Below, piece by piece: positions 51,112-60,795 of a stretch of DNA of 64,000 bases. The notes under the pieces are model-generated. The model had not been told where the DNA came from. It saw only the letters and a list, made by a program, of their open reading frames with translations, and did not search any database. Source of the stretch: Marinobacter nanhaiticus D15-8W (GTDB lineage: Bacteria > Pseudomonadota > Gammaproteobacteria > Pseudomonadales > Oleiphilaceae); NCBI RefSeq assembly GCF_036511935.1, contig NZ_AP028878.1:1-64000 (forward strand), written 5' to 3'. The position numbers and the translations under genes are program-made. Positions within the stretch are counted from its first letter, which is position 1. Every line of letters begins with the position of its first letter.

Positions 51112-52281
51112 CTAAGCGCTGCGTGAAGCCAGGTGACTGAAGAGTGCTCGTATACCGAAGTGCCATGGTGGTAGACGGTCGCTGCGATCGACGATATTGA
51201 CCAGCATGCCGAGATCCTTCGTCGCGATACTGACGCGATCTCCTACACGATGCGTAAAGCCCTGGCCCGCTGCATCGCGGTCCACAATGGGCGAGAACAT
51301 GGTCCCCAGGAAGAGCATGAACCCATCGGGATACTGGTGATGGGGCCCGCAGGTTTGCTGGACGAGATCCAGCGGATCGCGACTGATTTCCGCCATATCG
51401 CTGACATCCTCTAACAGGAAGCCGTCCTGCTCGCCCTCGATACGCAGGGATACCCGGGCCGAACGCACGCTGTCGAGATTGAATTGGGCGTCAAACAGCC
51501 GGATAAAGGGGCCCACCGAACAGGACGCGTTGTTGTCCTTGGCCTTGCCGAGCAGGAGTGCGCTCCGGCCTTCGATATCCCTCAGGTTGACGTCGTTGCC
51601 CAGCGTGGCGCCTTTGGGGCAGCCGTTTGCATCGACGGCCAGCACAATCTCCGGTTCCGGGTTGTTCCAATGGGACGACGGGTGCAGGCCGACCCGTGCG
51701 CCAAAGCCGACCGCCGACAGGGGCGCCGCTTTTGAGAATACCTCGGCGTCAGGGCCGATACCGACTTCCATGTACTGAGACCACAGCCCCCTTTCGATGA
51801 GCTCCTCCTTGAGCGTCATGGCTTCGCTGGAACCGGGTGCGATCTGCGCCAGGTCGCTCCCCAGTATTGACTGTATCTCCTTCCGAAGCGCATCGCTGCG
51901 GGTGGGATCGCCGCCGGCCTGCTCCTCGATAACGCGTTCCAACAGGCTGACGGCAAAGGTGACGCCACAAGCCTTGACTGGCTGGATGTCGCAGGGCGCC
52001 AGCAGGTAGGGAGCCCGCTGGGGTTCGGCCAACGAATTGTCTAGCAAGGCCTCTACTGGTCCCAGCGACTCCCCCGGGGACCGCATGACCACGTCCAACG
52101 CCTCAGGGTGGTCCAGCAGATCCGCCATGGTCATTACGTGAGCCGAAATATCGAACACTTCGCCCTGGCGGATTGCGACGATCGCAGGTCCGCTCCGGGG
52201 TGTGTCCCGCCACACCCGACCGACCAGGGGCGCCTGGAGGTGATCTGCGGGAAGACAATCCAATGCTGAGAGCGTATTCAT
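51112..52281 (-). CDS. FAH-family 2-keto-3-deoxy-pentonate dehydratase (XylX-like)
   Basis: Predicted to convert 2-keto-3-deoxy-pentonate to alpha-ketoglutarate semialdehyde in the Weimberg pathway. The 389-aa product resembles Caulobacter XylX: VKACGVTFAVSLLERVIEE near residue 100, LWSQYMEVGIGPDAEVF near 165, SSHWNNPEPEIVL near 201, EGRSALLLGKAKDNNASC near 240 and HQYPDGFMLFLGTMFSPI near 316. AGGAG precedes the start. It follows the aldehyde dehydrogenase gene by 53 bp on the same strand. Substrate stereochemistry (xylonate or arabinonate) cannot be fixed from sequence. Confidence 0.85.
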   Translation of the reverse strand: MNTLSALDCLPADHLQAPLVGRVWRDTPRSGPAIVAIRQGEVFDISAHVMTMADLLDHPEALDVVMRSPGESLGPVEALLDNSLAEPQRAPYLLAPCDIQPVKACGVTFAVSLLERVIEEQAGGDPTRSDALRKEIQSILGSDLAQIAPGSSEAMTLKEELIERGLWSQYMEVGIGPDAEVFSKAAPLSAVGFGARVGLHPSSHWNNPEPEIVLAVDANGCPKGATLGNDVNLRDIEGRSALLLGKAKDNNASCSVGPFIRLFDAQFNLDSVRSARVSLRIEGEQDGFLLEDVSDMAEISRDPLDLVQQTCGPHHQYPDGFMLFLGTMFSPIVDRDAAGQGFTHRVGDRVSIATKDLGMLVNIVDRSDRLPPWHFGIRALFSHLASRSA

Positions 52282-52334
52282 CTTGAACTCCTGCGGGCGA
52301 CCGCGGGTCGCCCGTCACTGAAAAAGGCTTCCGA

Positions 52335-53912
52335 TCAGTTGTCGCGCTTACCATCAATTAATCGGGATACACCATGGGGATTATTATCCCGTAGGGCCTC
52401 CGGGAGCAGGGCCTCAGGCATGTTCTGGTAACACACCGGGCGCAGGAACCGGTGGATCGCGGCGCTGCCGACTGAGGTACTGCGGCTATCGGAGGTTGCA
52501 GGATAGGGCCCGCCATGGACCATGGCGTGGCAGACTTCCACGCCGGTCGGCCAACCGTTGACCATCACGCGGCCCGCCTTTCGCTCCAGTATGGGCAGCA
52601 ATCCGCGCGCAACGTCTGTATCGGTGTCGTCCATCTGGAGTGTTGCCGTCAACTGACCCTCCAGGTGCTTGGCCACGGCTTGCACCTGTGCCTGGTCGTC
52701 GCACACCACCACCATCGAGCTGGCGCCGAACACCTCATCCTGAAGTTGTTCATCCGCCAGGAAATCGGTCGCGTTGGTGGCGAACAGGCCCGGTTGACAG
52801 CTGTTCCCCTGTTCCCCCGACTGGCCACGTGCAACTTCGCGCACGGACGCGTTGCCTGACAAACGCTCGATGGCATCGCCATAGGCATCGTGTATGCCAG
52901 GGGTCAGCATCGTCTGGCCCGTGCTCCGGGTGACCGCCTCGGCGGCAGCATGGAGGAAGGTATCCAACTCGGGACCCTTGATCGCAATAACCAGCCCTGG
53001 ATTGGTACAGAACTGCCCGGCACCCATATTCAGGGAGGCGACGAAGGCTTCGGCGATTTCGGCCCCGCGCGACTTGAGGGCGTGGGGGAGCAGGAAAACC
53101 GGGTTGATACTGCTCATTTCTGCGTAGACCGGGATCGGTTCGGGCCGTGCTTGAGCCGTAGCCATGAGGGCGGTGCCTCCCCGGCGGGACCCGGTAAAGC
53201 CAACAGCCTTGATGCGTGGGTCTTTTACCAGCGCCTGCCCCAGATCAATGCCCGCACCGAACAGTAGGGAAAAGACGCCTGCCGGCATATCGCAGGCTCG
53301 AACAGCCGCCTGGATCGCTTGCCCCACCAGCTCCGACGTCCCGGGGTGGGCCGGATGGGCCTTAACCACGACCGGGCAGCCGGCGGCGAGTGCCGAGGCC
53401 GTATCCCCACCGGCGACCGAAAAGGCGAGGGGAAAGTTGCTGGCGCCGAACACCGCGACTGGCCCAAGCGCAATATGGCGCTGGCGCAGGTCGACGCGCG
53501 GCATCGGCTGGCGGTCCGGAAGCGCCGGATCGATACGGATGTCGAGCCATTCGCCATCACGGACAACACTGGCAAACAACCTGAGTTGCCCACAGGTACG
53601 GCCTCGCTCGCCTTCCAGTCGCGCCTGCGGCAAGCCGGATTCGGCCATGGCACGTTCGATGAGCGGCTCGCCCAGGGCCTCAATCTCTGTGGCGATGCGC
53701 TCCAGGAATGTAGCGCGTGACTCCAGTGAGGTTTCGCGATAACGGTCGAAAGCCTCTTCTGCTAACTGGCAGGCGCGCTCGACGTCCTGGTCGCTGGCAC
53801 CGGCATACTGGGGCTCCAGGCTCTCGTTTGTGGCCGGGTTGAGCCCAGCAAAGGTGACGCCCGATCCGGCGACGGCGTTCTGGCCGATCAGCTGTTTACC
53901 GTAGAGTGTCAT
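52335..53912 (-). CDS. Alpha-ketoglutarate semialdehyde dehydrogenase
   Basis: Oxidises 2,5-dioxopentanoate to alpha-ketoglutarate, the last Weimberg step. The 525-aa aldehyde dehydrogenase has the cofactor motif [17 protein letters not shown] near residue 155, the GFTGSRRGG motif near 239, the general-base Glu in [12 protein letters not shown] near 262 and the catalytic Cys in [11 protein letters not shown] near 303. The sequence style ([16 protein letters not shown]) is that of KGSADH-type enzymes. GGAG precedes the start. Confidence 0.88.
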   Translation of the reverse strand: MTLYGKQLIGQNAVAGSGVTFAGLNPATNESLEPQYAGASDQDVERACQLAEEAFDRYRETSLESRATFLERIATEIEALGEPLIERAMAESGLPQARLEGERGRTCGQLRLFASVVRDGEWLDIRIDPALPDRQPMPRVDLRQRHIALGPVAVFGASNFPLAFSVAGGDTASALAAGCPVVVKAHPAHPGTSELVGQAIQAAVRACDMPAGVFSLLFGAGIDLGQALVKDPRIKAVGFTGSRRGGTALMATAQARPEPIPVYAEMSSINPVFLLPHALKSRGAEIAEAFVASLNMGAGQFCTNPGLVIAIKGPELDTFLHAAAEAVTRSTGQTMLTPGIHDAYGDAIERLSGNASVREVARGQSGEQGNSCQPGLFATNATDFLADEQLQDEVFGASSMVVVCDDQAQVQAVAKHLEGQLTATLQMDDTDTDVARGLLPILERKAGRVMVNGWPTGVEVCHAMVHGGPYPATSDSRSTSVGSAAIHRFLRPVCYQNMPEALLPEALRDNNPHGVSRLIDGKRDN

Positions 53913-54040
53913 AGTGCTCTCCGTGATTTATGAGGTTGACGATCCGGGTCGGCAGACGACCTGTGCGGTACCCGGCCGTTTGTTGCTCCGAGGAGTCGTT
54001 TGTCGCTCTCTTGTAAGCATCCCCAGTGATATGTTTCCGA

Positions 54041-55342
54041 CTACAGTGGCCACATGGCCAGGTTGGGCCAGAGCAGGAGCGCGGTCAGGACGCAGAGCTG
54101 GATAGCCACGAAAGGCAGTAGGGAAACGAAGATGTCCTTGAGTGAAATGCCGGCTGGCGCGACCCCCTTGAGGTAGAATGCAGCAGGCCCGAAAGGCGGT
54201 GACAGGAATGACACCTGCATATTGACCGCGAACAGGATGCCGAACCAGATCGGGCTGTAGCCGAGTTCAGTCACGATGGGAACGAAGATCGGCAGCGTCA
54301 GCATGGCGACGCCGATCCAATCCAGGAACATACCCAGGACAAGCAGGATCAGCATCATGACGAGCATGATGACCAGCGGCTCGACGTCCAGCCCCAGTAT
54401 CATGTCGGAGATAAAATCATTGCCGCCCATCAGGTTGTAGACGCCGACCAGCGCAGCCGCGCCGATCCCGATCCAGATAATCATGCCGCAGGTGGTCATG
54501 GTCTGGTCGAGGCTCTTATGGATGGTGGGCAGGGTAAATTCGCCCCGCAGCAGCATCGCCAGGAGCACGCCGAAGACCCCCATGGACGCCGCTTCTGTGA
54601 CGGATGCGACGCCGCCATAGATGGAACCGAGCACCATGCCCGCAATCAGGCCCGGCACTACGATCGCTTTCAGTGCCTGACCCCGGTTGCTGAAGCCGTC
54701 CTCGCGGTCCTCGTCGGACATGGGCGGACCCATCTCGGGATTGCGTAGGCAGCGCACCAGGACGTAGCCGATATAGCTGACCATCAGCAGGATGGCGGGC
54801 GTGATCGCCGCGGTGAAAAGATCGGCAATCGAGACCGATGCAATCAGTCCATAGATGATCAGTACGATCGACGGCGGCATCATGGTGCCCAGGGAGCCGC
54901 CGGCACAGACCACGCCAATCGACAGGTGCTTGTCGTAGCCGAGCCGCAACATCTGGGGAAGCGCCAGGATACCCAGCAGGACGATTTCGCCGCCGATGAT
55001 GCCCGACAGGGCCGCCAGGAAGAAGGCCACGACCACCGTTTGCACCGCGACACCACCGGGAAGCCTGCCGGCAAAGACCCGCATGGCGTTGAACAGGTCC
55101 CTGGCGATCCCCGATCGGTCCAGCAGCGAAGCCATGAACACGAACATCGGCACCGCGACCAGTGAATACTCGGTGATAAAGCCATAGACGCGACTCGTGA
55201 CCAGTGGCAACGACATCGGGCCGAACCAGCCAAATGCGAAGATCAGTGCAACCAGTCCGGTAATAAAGGCCAAGGGCAAACCCGTGACCAAGAGCGCGAA
55301 GATTGCGCCAATCAGTAGGAGGGTTCCTTCTGCGATCTCCAT
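54041..55342 (-). CDS. TRAP transporter large membrane subunit (DctM)
   Basis: The main transport subunit of a tripartite ATP-independent periplasmic carrier. The 433-aa product has about twelve helices and DctM family stretches such as SLLDRSGIARDLFNAM, GGSLGTMMPPSIVLIIYG and SVTEAASMGVFG. I chose the ATG at 55342, with GGAGGG upstream. It overlaps the dctQ stop codon by one base (TGATG). The longer frame upstream lies within dctQ. The cargo is probably a pentonate. Confidence 0.93.
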   Translation of the reverse strand: MEIAEGTLLLIGAIFALLVTGLPLAFITGLVALIFAFGWFGPMSLPLVTSRVYGFITEYSLVAVPMFVFMASLLDRSGIARDLFNAMRVFAGRLPGGVAVQTVVVAFFLAALSGIIGGEIVLLGILALPQMLRLGYDKHLSIGVVCAGGSLGTMMPPSIVLIIYGLIASVSIADLFTAAITPAILLMVSYIGYVLVRCLRNPEMGPPMSDEDREDGFSNRGQALKAIVVPGLIAGMVLGSIYGGVASVTEAASMGVFGVLLAMLLRGEFTLPTIHKSLDQTMTTCGMIIWIGIGAAALVGVYNLMGGNDFISDMILGLDVEPLVIMLVMMLILLVLGMFLDWIGVAMLTLPIFVPIVTELGYSPIWFGILFAVNMQVSFLSPPFGPAAFYLKGVAPAGISLKDIFVSLLPFVAIQLCVLTALLLWPNLAMWPL

Positions 55343-55938
55343 CAAGCATGCCCTCCGGGAGGTACCCGGTCGGGTGTCCTTCTGAACGATTCCACCAGGT
55401 GGAGGATGGCCTGGATCGTCATGATAGCGATGGCCAGCAGGATGATACCTTTGATCAGGCTGGGAAACGGTGGGTTCCAGGAGGTCCCGGAACGCTCCAG
55501 CGACCATTCACCCATCGGGTTATGGGACGATTTCCAGAACATGACGTACGCCGCATAGCTCATCAGCAGGCAGAAACCCAGCGCCACTAGGTTATTGAAC
55601 CGTTCAAGCCAACACTTGAGGCGCGGTCCGGCGGAATCGTAAAGCACGCGGACACGGATATGGCGGTCGCTCGCCATCGCCACGGGGCCGCCGAGGGCGA
55701 ACAAGGTGGCCACCAGCATCACGACTGTTTCATGGACCCAGGACGTCGGCGAATTGAAGCCATAACGCATGAAAACTTCATAGACACTGATTGCCATGGC
55801 GATGAACGCAAGCCATGCAACCACTCGGCCGCAGCGAAGCACGGCGCGATCGAACGCATTGCGTGCCGCCTCGCCCTGATAGGCGAGCTCGGTTTCGTCA
55901 TTTGCGACGCGATCTTCGGGGACATTGGACCGGGACAT
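55342..55938 (-). CDS. TRAP transporter small membrane subunit (DctQ)
   Basis: The four-helix partner of DctM. The 198-aa product has helices at VVAWLAFIAMAISVYEVFMR, ETVVMLVATLFALGGPVAM, NNLVALGFCLLMSYAAYVMF and GIILLAIAIMTIQAILHLV, with the DctQ-like SPTSWVHE before the second. I chose the ATG at 55938 because GGAGG lies 7 nt upstream. It sits between dctP and dctM in the same operon. Confidence 0.9.
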   Translation of the reverse strand: MSRSNVPEDRVANDETELAYQGEAARNAFDRAVLRCGRVVAWLAFIAMAISVYEVFMRYGFNSPTSWVHETVVMLVATLFALGGPVAMASDRHIRVRVLYDSAGPRLKCWLERFNNLVALGFCLLMSYAAYVMFWKSSHNPMGEWSLERSGTSWNPPFPSLIKGIILLAIAIMTIQAILHLVESFRRTPDRVPPGGHA

Positions 55939-56016
55939 AGGGCCTCCAGGCGACGCGAGGCGCCGCCGTCGCCGGAAATTGGACACCAAGGCGGGAACGC
56001 GCCCACCGGACAGGGT

Positions 56017-57036
56017 TTACAGCAGGTCGCGCGAGCGCAGGAATGCTGTGGCGGAGTCGTAGATTTCCCGGGTCATGTCATTCTTCTCGGCCCAGACCTT
56101 CCATTCCTGCTCCGCCGCGGTGCGGAATTTCTTGCGCTCTTCGGGGGACAGGTCGTAGGGATGGACATCGGGATCTTCCTGCAATTTCTTGAGCGTATCG
56201 ATGTCCTGCTGCTGGAGGCGGGAAATCAGGTCATAGGCCATGTCGTCGAAGGCCGACTTGACGGTCGTCTTGAGGTCATCCGGTAGTTTGTCCCAGGCCC
56301 TCTTGTTGACTGAGACCGCGATCATCGGCATCGAGTGGAAGCCGGGATACAGCGGGTATGGCGCGAACGCATGCAGACCCATGGCATCGTTGTTCGAAAG
56401 CACGGTGGAGTCCGCCGCATCGATAACGCCTTTCTCAAGACCGGTGTAGACCTCCGAGCCCGGCAGGTTTACCGGCGCTGCGCCGATACGTTCGAAGATG
56501 TTGTACACCATGCCTTGGGGTGCGCGGATCTTGAGGCCCTTGAAATCTTCGAGCGTTTTGATGGGCACGGTGGAAGGAATGGATTCGAGGGGGAAGCAGG
56601 CGGCCGAAATCAGGTGAACGCCGTAAGGTTCGACCAATTCGTTGTACAAATCCTCACCGCCGTTCTCCTTCATGAAGGCCAGGAAGTCCATGGGATCGCT
56701 CCAGGCGCCGACCAGGTTCCCCATCATACCGAAGGCCGGATTTTGACCGGAAAAGTAGCTTGGATCGGTCATGTGCCCCTGCAGGATACCGGCGCTGACG
56801 GCTTCCAGGGTTTCGGTAGGCCCGACCACCGAATTGATCGGCATCAGCTCGATCTCGACCCGTCCGTCGGTCATTTCGGCGATCTTTTCGGTCCATTCCT
56901 TCTTGATCTTGAAACTCGGCTCCCCGGCTGTTTCCGAGGCCTGGAACTTCCACGAGTACTCGGCCGCGTGCGCGCCTGAGAGACCAAACGCCAGCAGGGC
57001 GCTGGCGATTATAAGACTGGGTTTTATAGCGAACAT
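56017..57036 (-). CDS. TRAP transporter solute-binding protein (DctP)
   Basis: Periplasmic receptor that binds the organic-acid cargo. The 339-aa product has a signal peptide (MFAIKPSLIIASALLAFGLS, then GAHA cleavage site) and the DctP fold. The ligand-arginine motif is LKIRAPQGMVYNIFERIGA near residue 168, and GSEVYTGLEKGVIDAAD near 193 is the family's conserved block. AAGGAG precedes the start. It is the first gene of the dctP-dctQ-dctM run. A GTTCAACATACGG motif shared with the regulator's promoter lies about 110 bp upstream. Confidence 0.93.
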   Translation of the reverse strand: MFAIKPSLIIASALLAFGLSGAHAAEYSWKFQASETAGEPSFKIKKEWTEKIAEMTDGRVEIELMPINSVVGPTETLEAVSAGILQGHMTDPSYFSGQNPAFGMMGNLVGAWSDPMDFLAFMKENGGEDLYNELVEPYGVHLISAACFPLESIPSTVPIKTLEDFKGLKIRAPQGMVYNIFERIGAAPVNLPGSEVYTGLEKGVIDAADSTVLSNNDAMGLHAFAPYPLYPGFHSMPMIAVSVNKRAWDKLPDDLKTTVKSAFDDMAYDLISRLQQQDIDTLKKLQEDPDVHPYDLSPEERKKFRTAAEQEWKVWAEKNDMTREIYDSATAFLRSRDLL

Positions 57037-57142
57037 AAGGCACTCCTTCGGAGGTTGTTTTTGTTGTCGCCCGCACCATCGACACGCACTTTCGTTGGCT
57101 TGCCACGATGCATGGTCCGATATTAGACATAAATTTTTATTT

Positions 57143-57155
57143 GTTCAACATACGG
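57143..57155. promoter_or_regulatory. Candidate FadR-type operator half-site, dctP/dehydratase promoter region
   Basis: GTTCAACATACGG differs at one position from GTCCAACATACGG upstream of the regulator gene. The core GTnnnAC matches the GntR/FadR family consensus. Confidence 0.5.
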
Positions 57156-57320
57156 TTCTTTATGTATCTTTTATGCAAGTCTGATGCGCACGATGCCGAA
57201 AACAACAACGGGATGCAGGCACGCAGTGACCGTCCAGGCCGCACCCCGCTTCGATGACGGCGCAGGCCTTTCCAGCGGGTACCGACGCGATGGTCTGCCA
57301 CGTCCTTTCCACTGAGCGAT

Positions 57321-59138
57321 ATGGCAAACAACATGACAAGAGAGAAACAGCGTCTATCGTCTTGCGACCTGCGATCGCGCTGGTGGCTGGATAACCCGGA
57401 ACACCCGGGTACCACCGCCCTGTGCGTCGAAAGGTTCATGAACTACGGCATGACGCTGGAAGAGCTGACCAGTGGCAAGCCCATTATCGGCATCGCCCAA
57501 TCCGGGTCGGACCTGGCGCCCTGCAACCGGCATCACATCGACCTGGTCAAGCGCGTAAAGGATGGTATTCGTGCGCAGGGCGGTGTGCCCTTCGAATTCC
57601 CCATGCACCCGATCTATGAAAACGCCCGCCGCCCCACCGCTGCGCTGGACCGTAACCTCGCCTATCTGGGACTGGTTGAAATCCTGCACGGCTATCCGAT
57701 TGACGGCGTGGTCCTGACCACCGGTTGCGATAAAACCACGCCGGCCTGCCTGATGGCGGCGGCAACCGTGAATATCCCGGCGATCGTGTTGTCCGGCGGG
57801 CCGATGCTTAACGGTTGGCGTGGCAACGAACGCGTGGGCTCGGGGACGGTGATCTGGGAACTGCGCAAGCGGCTGGCGGCAGGCGATATTGACTACGCGA
57901 CCTTCCTGGCGCGTGCGACGGATTCAGCGCCATCGATCGGTCATTGCAATACGATGGGGACGGCCTCAACCATGAATGCCCTGGCCGAGGTGATGGGGAT
58001 GAGTCTCCCGGGCTCGGCGATGATTCCCGCGGCCTATAAGGAACGGCCCATCGTGGCCTATGAGACCGGCCAGCGTTGCGTCGACATGGTATGGGAAGAC
58101 ATCCGCCCGCTGGATATCCTGACCCGTGAGGCCTTCGAGAATGCCGTGGTGGTTTGCTCTGCCCTCGGCGGCTCCTCCAATGCGCCGGTCCACATCAATG
58201 CCATCGCCCGCCATGCGGGTGTCGAGCTGAATAATGATGACTGGCAGGCCCTGGGGCACAGGATACCGTTACTGGCCAACGTCATGCCCGCTGGCGCCTA
58301 TCTGAGCGAGGAATTCCATCGTGCCGGTGGCGTGCCCGCCATCGTCAATGAATTGTTGGCTGCCGGTAAACTTCATGGCCAGGCTAAAACCGTTAACGGC
58401 AGGACCCTCGCAGAGAACGCGGAGGGACGTGAGACCCTGGACGAGGCGGTTATTTGCCGTTATCACAGTCCCCTGGTGGCGCACGCCGGGTTTATTAATC
58501 TCAAGGGCAACCTGTTTGACTCGGCCTTGATGAAGACCAGTGTGATTGCCGAGGATTTCCGGCGCCGGTTTCTCAGCAATCCGGCGGATCCCGACGCTTT
58601 CGAAGGTCGGGTTGTGGTCTTCGACGGTGCAGAGGACTATCACGCCCGTATAGACGACCCCGACCTGGAAATCGATGAAAGCACGATCCTCGTGATGCGC
58701 GGAGCCGGCCCGGTCGGCCACCCGGGTGGAGCGGAAGTGGTCAACATGCAGCCCCCTGAAAAGCTCATACGGCGCGGTATCGAGTCATTACCCTGCCTGG
58801 GTGATGGTCGCCAATCGGGGACGTCAGGCTCGCCTTCGATCCTCAATGCCTCCCCTGAAGCCGCCGTGGGAGGCGGGCTGGGCCTGTTGGAAACGGGGGA
58901 TCGCATCCGCATCGATCTGGGGCGTGGCGAGGCGCATGTATTGATGGACCAGGCGATCTGGAATAGCCGGAAGGAGAAGCAGGCCGCGCGGGGTGGCTAC
59001 ATCTATCCGGCGCACCAGACGCCCTGGCAGGAAATCCAGCGGGAGCTTGTTGAGCCTCTGGACAGGGGGATGACGCTCAGGCCAGCTGTACGCTACCGGG
59101 ACGTGGCGCGCCGCAGCCCGCCACGGGACAACCATTAG
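57321..59138 (+). CDS. IlvD/EDD-family pentonate dehydratase (XylD/AraC-like)
   Basis: Predicted to dehydrate D-xylonate or L-arabinonate to 2-keto-3-deoxy-pentonate. The 605-aa product closely resembles Caulobacter Xyl[21 protein letters not shown] near residue 21, [15 protein letters not shown] near 134 and [14 protein letters not shown] near 201 carry cluster-binding Cys residues, and [20 protein letters not shown] lies near 494. It ends in PRDNH, like XylD. The ATG at 57321 has a weak ribosome binding site. The 3' end overlaps the convergent regulator by 4 bp. It is divergent from the TRAP operon. Confidence 0.88.
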   Translation: MANNMTREKQRLSSCDLRSRWWLDNPEHPGTTALCVERFMNYGMTLEELTSGKPIIGIAQSGSDLAPCNRHHIDLVKRVKDGIRAQGGVPFEFPMHPIYENARRPTAALDRNLAYLGLVEILHGYPIDGVVLTTGCDKTTPACLMAAATVNIPAIVLSGGPMLNGWRGNERVGSGTVIWELRKRLAAGDIDYATFLARATDSAPSIGHCNTMGTASTMNALAEVMGMSLPGSAMIPAAYKERPIVAYETGQRCVDMVWEDIRPLDILTREAFENAVVVCSALGGSSNAPVHINAIARHAGVELNNDDWQALGHRIPLLANVMPAGAYLSEEFHRAGGVPAIVNELLAAGKLHGQAKTVNGRTLAENAEGRETLDEAVICRYHSPLVAHAGFINLKGNLFDSALMKTSVIAEDFRRRFLSNPADPDAFEGRVVVFDGAEDYHARIDDPDLEIDESTILVMRGAGPVGHPGGAEVVNMQPPEKLIRRGIESLPCLGDGRQSGTSGSPSILNASPEAAVGGGLGLLETGDRIRIDLGRGEAHVLMDQAIWNSRKEKQAARGGYIYPAHQTPWQEIQRELVEPLDRGMTLRPAVRYRDVARRSPPRDNH

Positions 59139-59893
59139 TTGGCAGTGAGTTTGCGGCCGAGGGCGGTCTCCGGCATTTCGATGTGCAGTGCGTCGGCCGT
59201 GCCCTCGAGCACCGCTTGCGCCGCAAGGAATGCCCCTTCGGGGTCGCGGGCGCGGATGCGTTCCATGACCTGACGGTGCCTTTCCAGGCTATCGTCAGGG
59301 TCATTGGCCTGTACGTTTGAAAGCGAAACCAGCAGATAGATGGACGGGCGCAGGATATGGGAGAGCTGCGCCCATACGATGTTATGGGTGGCCTTGAATA
59401 TGGCTTCGTGGAAGGCGATATCGTAGTCGCTGTGCAACCGTCGCTCCTCCGGGGTGTTCGCGTTATGCATGTTTTGACCCATCCCCTCGTATGCTTCCTC
59501 AATAGCCACCAGATCGCGTGCCTTGGCATTCCGGGCGGCCACCATCGCCACGTAGGGTTCCACATCGAGCCGGAACGCCAGGATCTCATGAAGTACCTTG
59601 GGGTTGGGGGCTGCGTAGCGCGTCATCCACTCGGTGACCAGTGGATCGAGGATGTGCCAGTTATCGTAGTCGCGGACCTTCGAACCATGTCCCGATATGC
59701 GCTCGATAATGCCGACATCCACAAGCTGACGCAGATCGCTGCGTACCGCAGGTCGATTGATTCCGAGTTGCTCGCACAGGTCAATTTCCTTGGGTACGAA
59801 GTCGCCTGGTTGATAACGGCCGGAAAAAATGGCTTCCGCCAGGAAGTCGGCAACGCTGGGCCTTTGGGCTGCCTTGGGTGATTTAGCTCTCAC
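59135..59893 (-). CDS. GntR-family regulator, FadR (FCD) subgroup
   Basis: Likely controls the pentonate genes. The 252-aa product has an N-terminal winged helix-turn-helix ([20 protein letters not shown] near residue 36) and a C-terminal FCD domain with metal-ligand-like residues ([29 protein letters not shown]). The start codon is GTG with AGAGG upstream. It overlaps the dehydratase 3' end by 4 bp. Its own promoter region carries an inverted repeat that is a candidate operator. Confidence 0.9.
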   Translation of the reverse strand: MRAKSPKAAQRPSVADFLAEAIFSGRYQPGDFVPKEIDLCEQLGINRPAVRSDLRQLVDVGIIERISGHGSKVRDYDNWHILDPLVTEWMTRYAAPNPKVLHEILAFRLDVEPYVAMVAARNAKARDLVAIEEAYEGMGQNMHNANTPEERRLHSDYDIAFHEAIFKATHNIVWAQLSHILRPSIYLLVSLSNVQANDPDDSLERHRQVMERIRARDPEGAFLAAQAVLEGTADALHIEMPETALGRKLTAN

Positions 59894-59917
59894 AGATGCC
59901 TCTATCGTTCATTTCCG

Positions 59918-59946
59918 CCATACGTTGTCATATGTCCAACATACGG
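59918..59946. promoter_or_regulatory. Candidate operator of the FadR-type regulator
   Basis: CCATACGTTG (59918-59927) and CAACATACGG (59937-59946) form a 10-9-10 inverted repeat matching at 8 of 10 positions, 25 bp before the regulator's start codon. The right arm recurs in the dctP/dehydratase promoter region. Confidence 0.5.
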
Positions 59947-59997
59947 GCAAGCTAGCCTGGATTATAGGTGTCGGGGGCGCCGGCAGCCAGTATGGCG

Positions 59998-60636
59998 TTA
60001 TTCGCTATCGAATTGGCCAAAACAGTGTTGCAGCGAGTAGAAATAGGCTTCGATAACGCGCCTTGCTTCGGATTCGAAGTCGAACGAGTCTGGCAGCAAC
60101 AGCCAAAGATAGATCAAACCCGTCAACTGGACATGCAACTGGACGATCGCACACTCGATGTCGATGTCAGCGGGTAACTGTCCCCGGTTCAGTGCGGCTT
60201 CGAGTGCCGCCCGCATGCGCTCCGATCCGTGCAGGAAGTTTTCCCTGTGCCGGGTGCCCAGGGGCTCGTTGTCTTCCGTCAGTTCGCACTTGAGGAAGAC
60301 GATCTCGTAGGCGCGCTGACGGCGAGGATCGCGGGCGATTTCCCGGGTGAGGTAGAGGAGTAGTTCGCGGAACCGACCCAGCGGGTCGGGTTCATCGGGA
60401 TGCTCGATTGCCTCGTGCAGCATCTCCAGGGGTGTCTTCAGCCGCTGGATCATCGCCTCGAATACATCGTGCTTGTTCTTGAAGTGCCAGTAGATGGCTC
60501 CCCGTGTCACGCCCGCTTCCGCTGCGATGTCATTGAGCGACGTCTTCGAAACCCCTTTCCGATAGAACACGGTTTCCGCAGCTTCGATCAACTGCTCCCG
60601 GGTTTTCTGTGCGTCTTCTTTGGTGCGGCGGGCCAT
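59998..60636 (-). CDS. TetR-family repressor of the AcrR/TtgR type
   Basis: Local repressor of the efflux operon. The 212-aa product starts MARRTKEDAQKTREQLIEAA, followed by the helix-turn-helix TSLNDIAAEAGVTRGAIYWH near residue 33, both typical of AcrR/TtgR/MexR-type TetR proteins. The C-terminal ligand domain is full length. I chose the ATG at 60636 with AGGAG upstream. A 26-bp palindrome in the divergent promoter is its likely binding site. Confidence 0.92.
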   Translation of the reverse strand: MARRTKEDAQKTREQLIEAAETVFYRKGVSKTSLNDIAAEAGVTRGAIYWHFKNKHDVFEAMIQRLKTPLEMLHEAIEHPDEPDPLGRFRELLLYLTREIARDPRRQRAYEIVFLKCELTEDNEPLGTRHRENFLHGSERMRAALEAALNRGQLPADIDIECAIVQLHVQLTGLIYLWLLLPDSFDFESEARRVIEAYFYSLQHCFGQFDSE

Positions 60637-60680
60637 GGATGCTCCTGTGTAAATATCGTGCAAGCACAGTACTTGTCACT

Positions 60681-60706
60681 ATACATACATTCATGAATGT
60701 ATGTAT
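60681..60706. promoter_or_regulatory. AcrR-type operator palindrome
   Basis: A perfect 26-bp palindrome whose half is ATACATACATTCA. It closely resembles the E. coli AcrR operator half-site TACATACATT. It sits between the divergent repressor and acrA genes and overlaps possible -10 elements on both strands (TATGAT at 60704-60709 forward; TATAGT on the reverse at 60678-60683). Confidence 0.88.
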
Positions 60707-60738
60707 GATCGTGTTTACCGTTATCTGTTGTTATTCAC

Positions 60739-60774
60739 ACGCGCTGCGGGCTGCCAAGCCCTCGGCGCGTTTTT
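60739..60774 (+). terminator. Terminator-like hairpin in the acrA leader
   Basis: The stem ACGCGC...GGGCT pairs with AGCCC...GCGCGT and is followed by four T residues. It lies between the operator/promoter and the acrA start codon, so it may attenuate transcription. Confidence 0.65.
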
Positions 60775-60795
60775 GACTCGACTGAGGTTTTCCCG

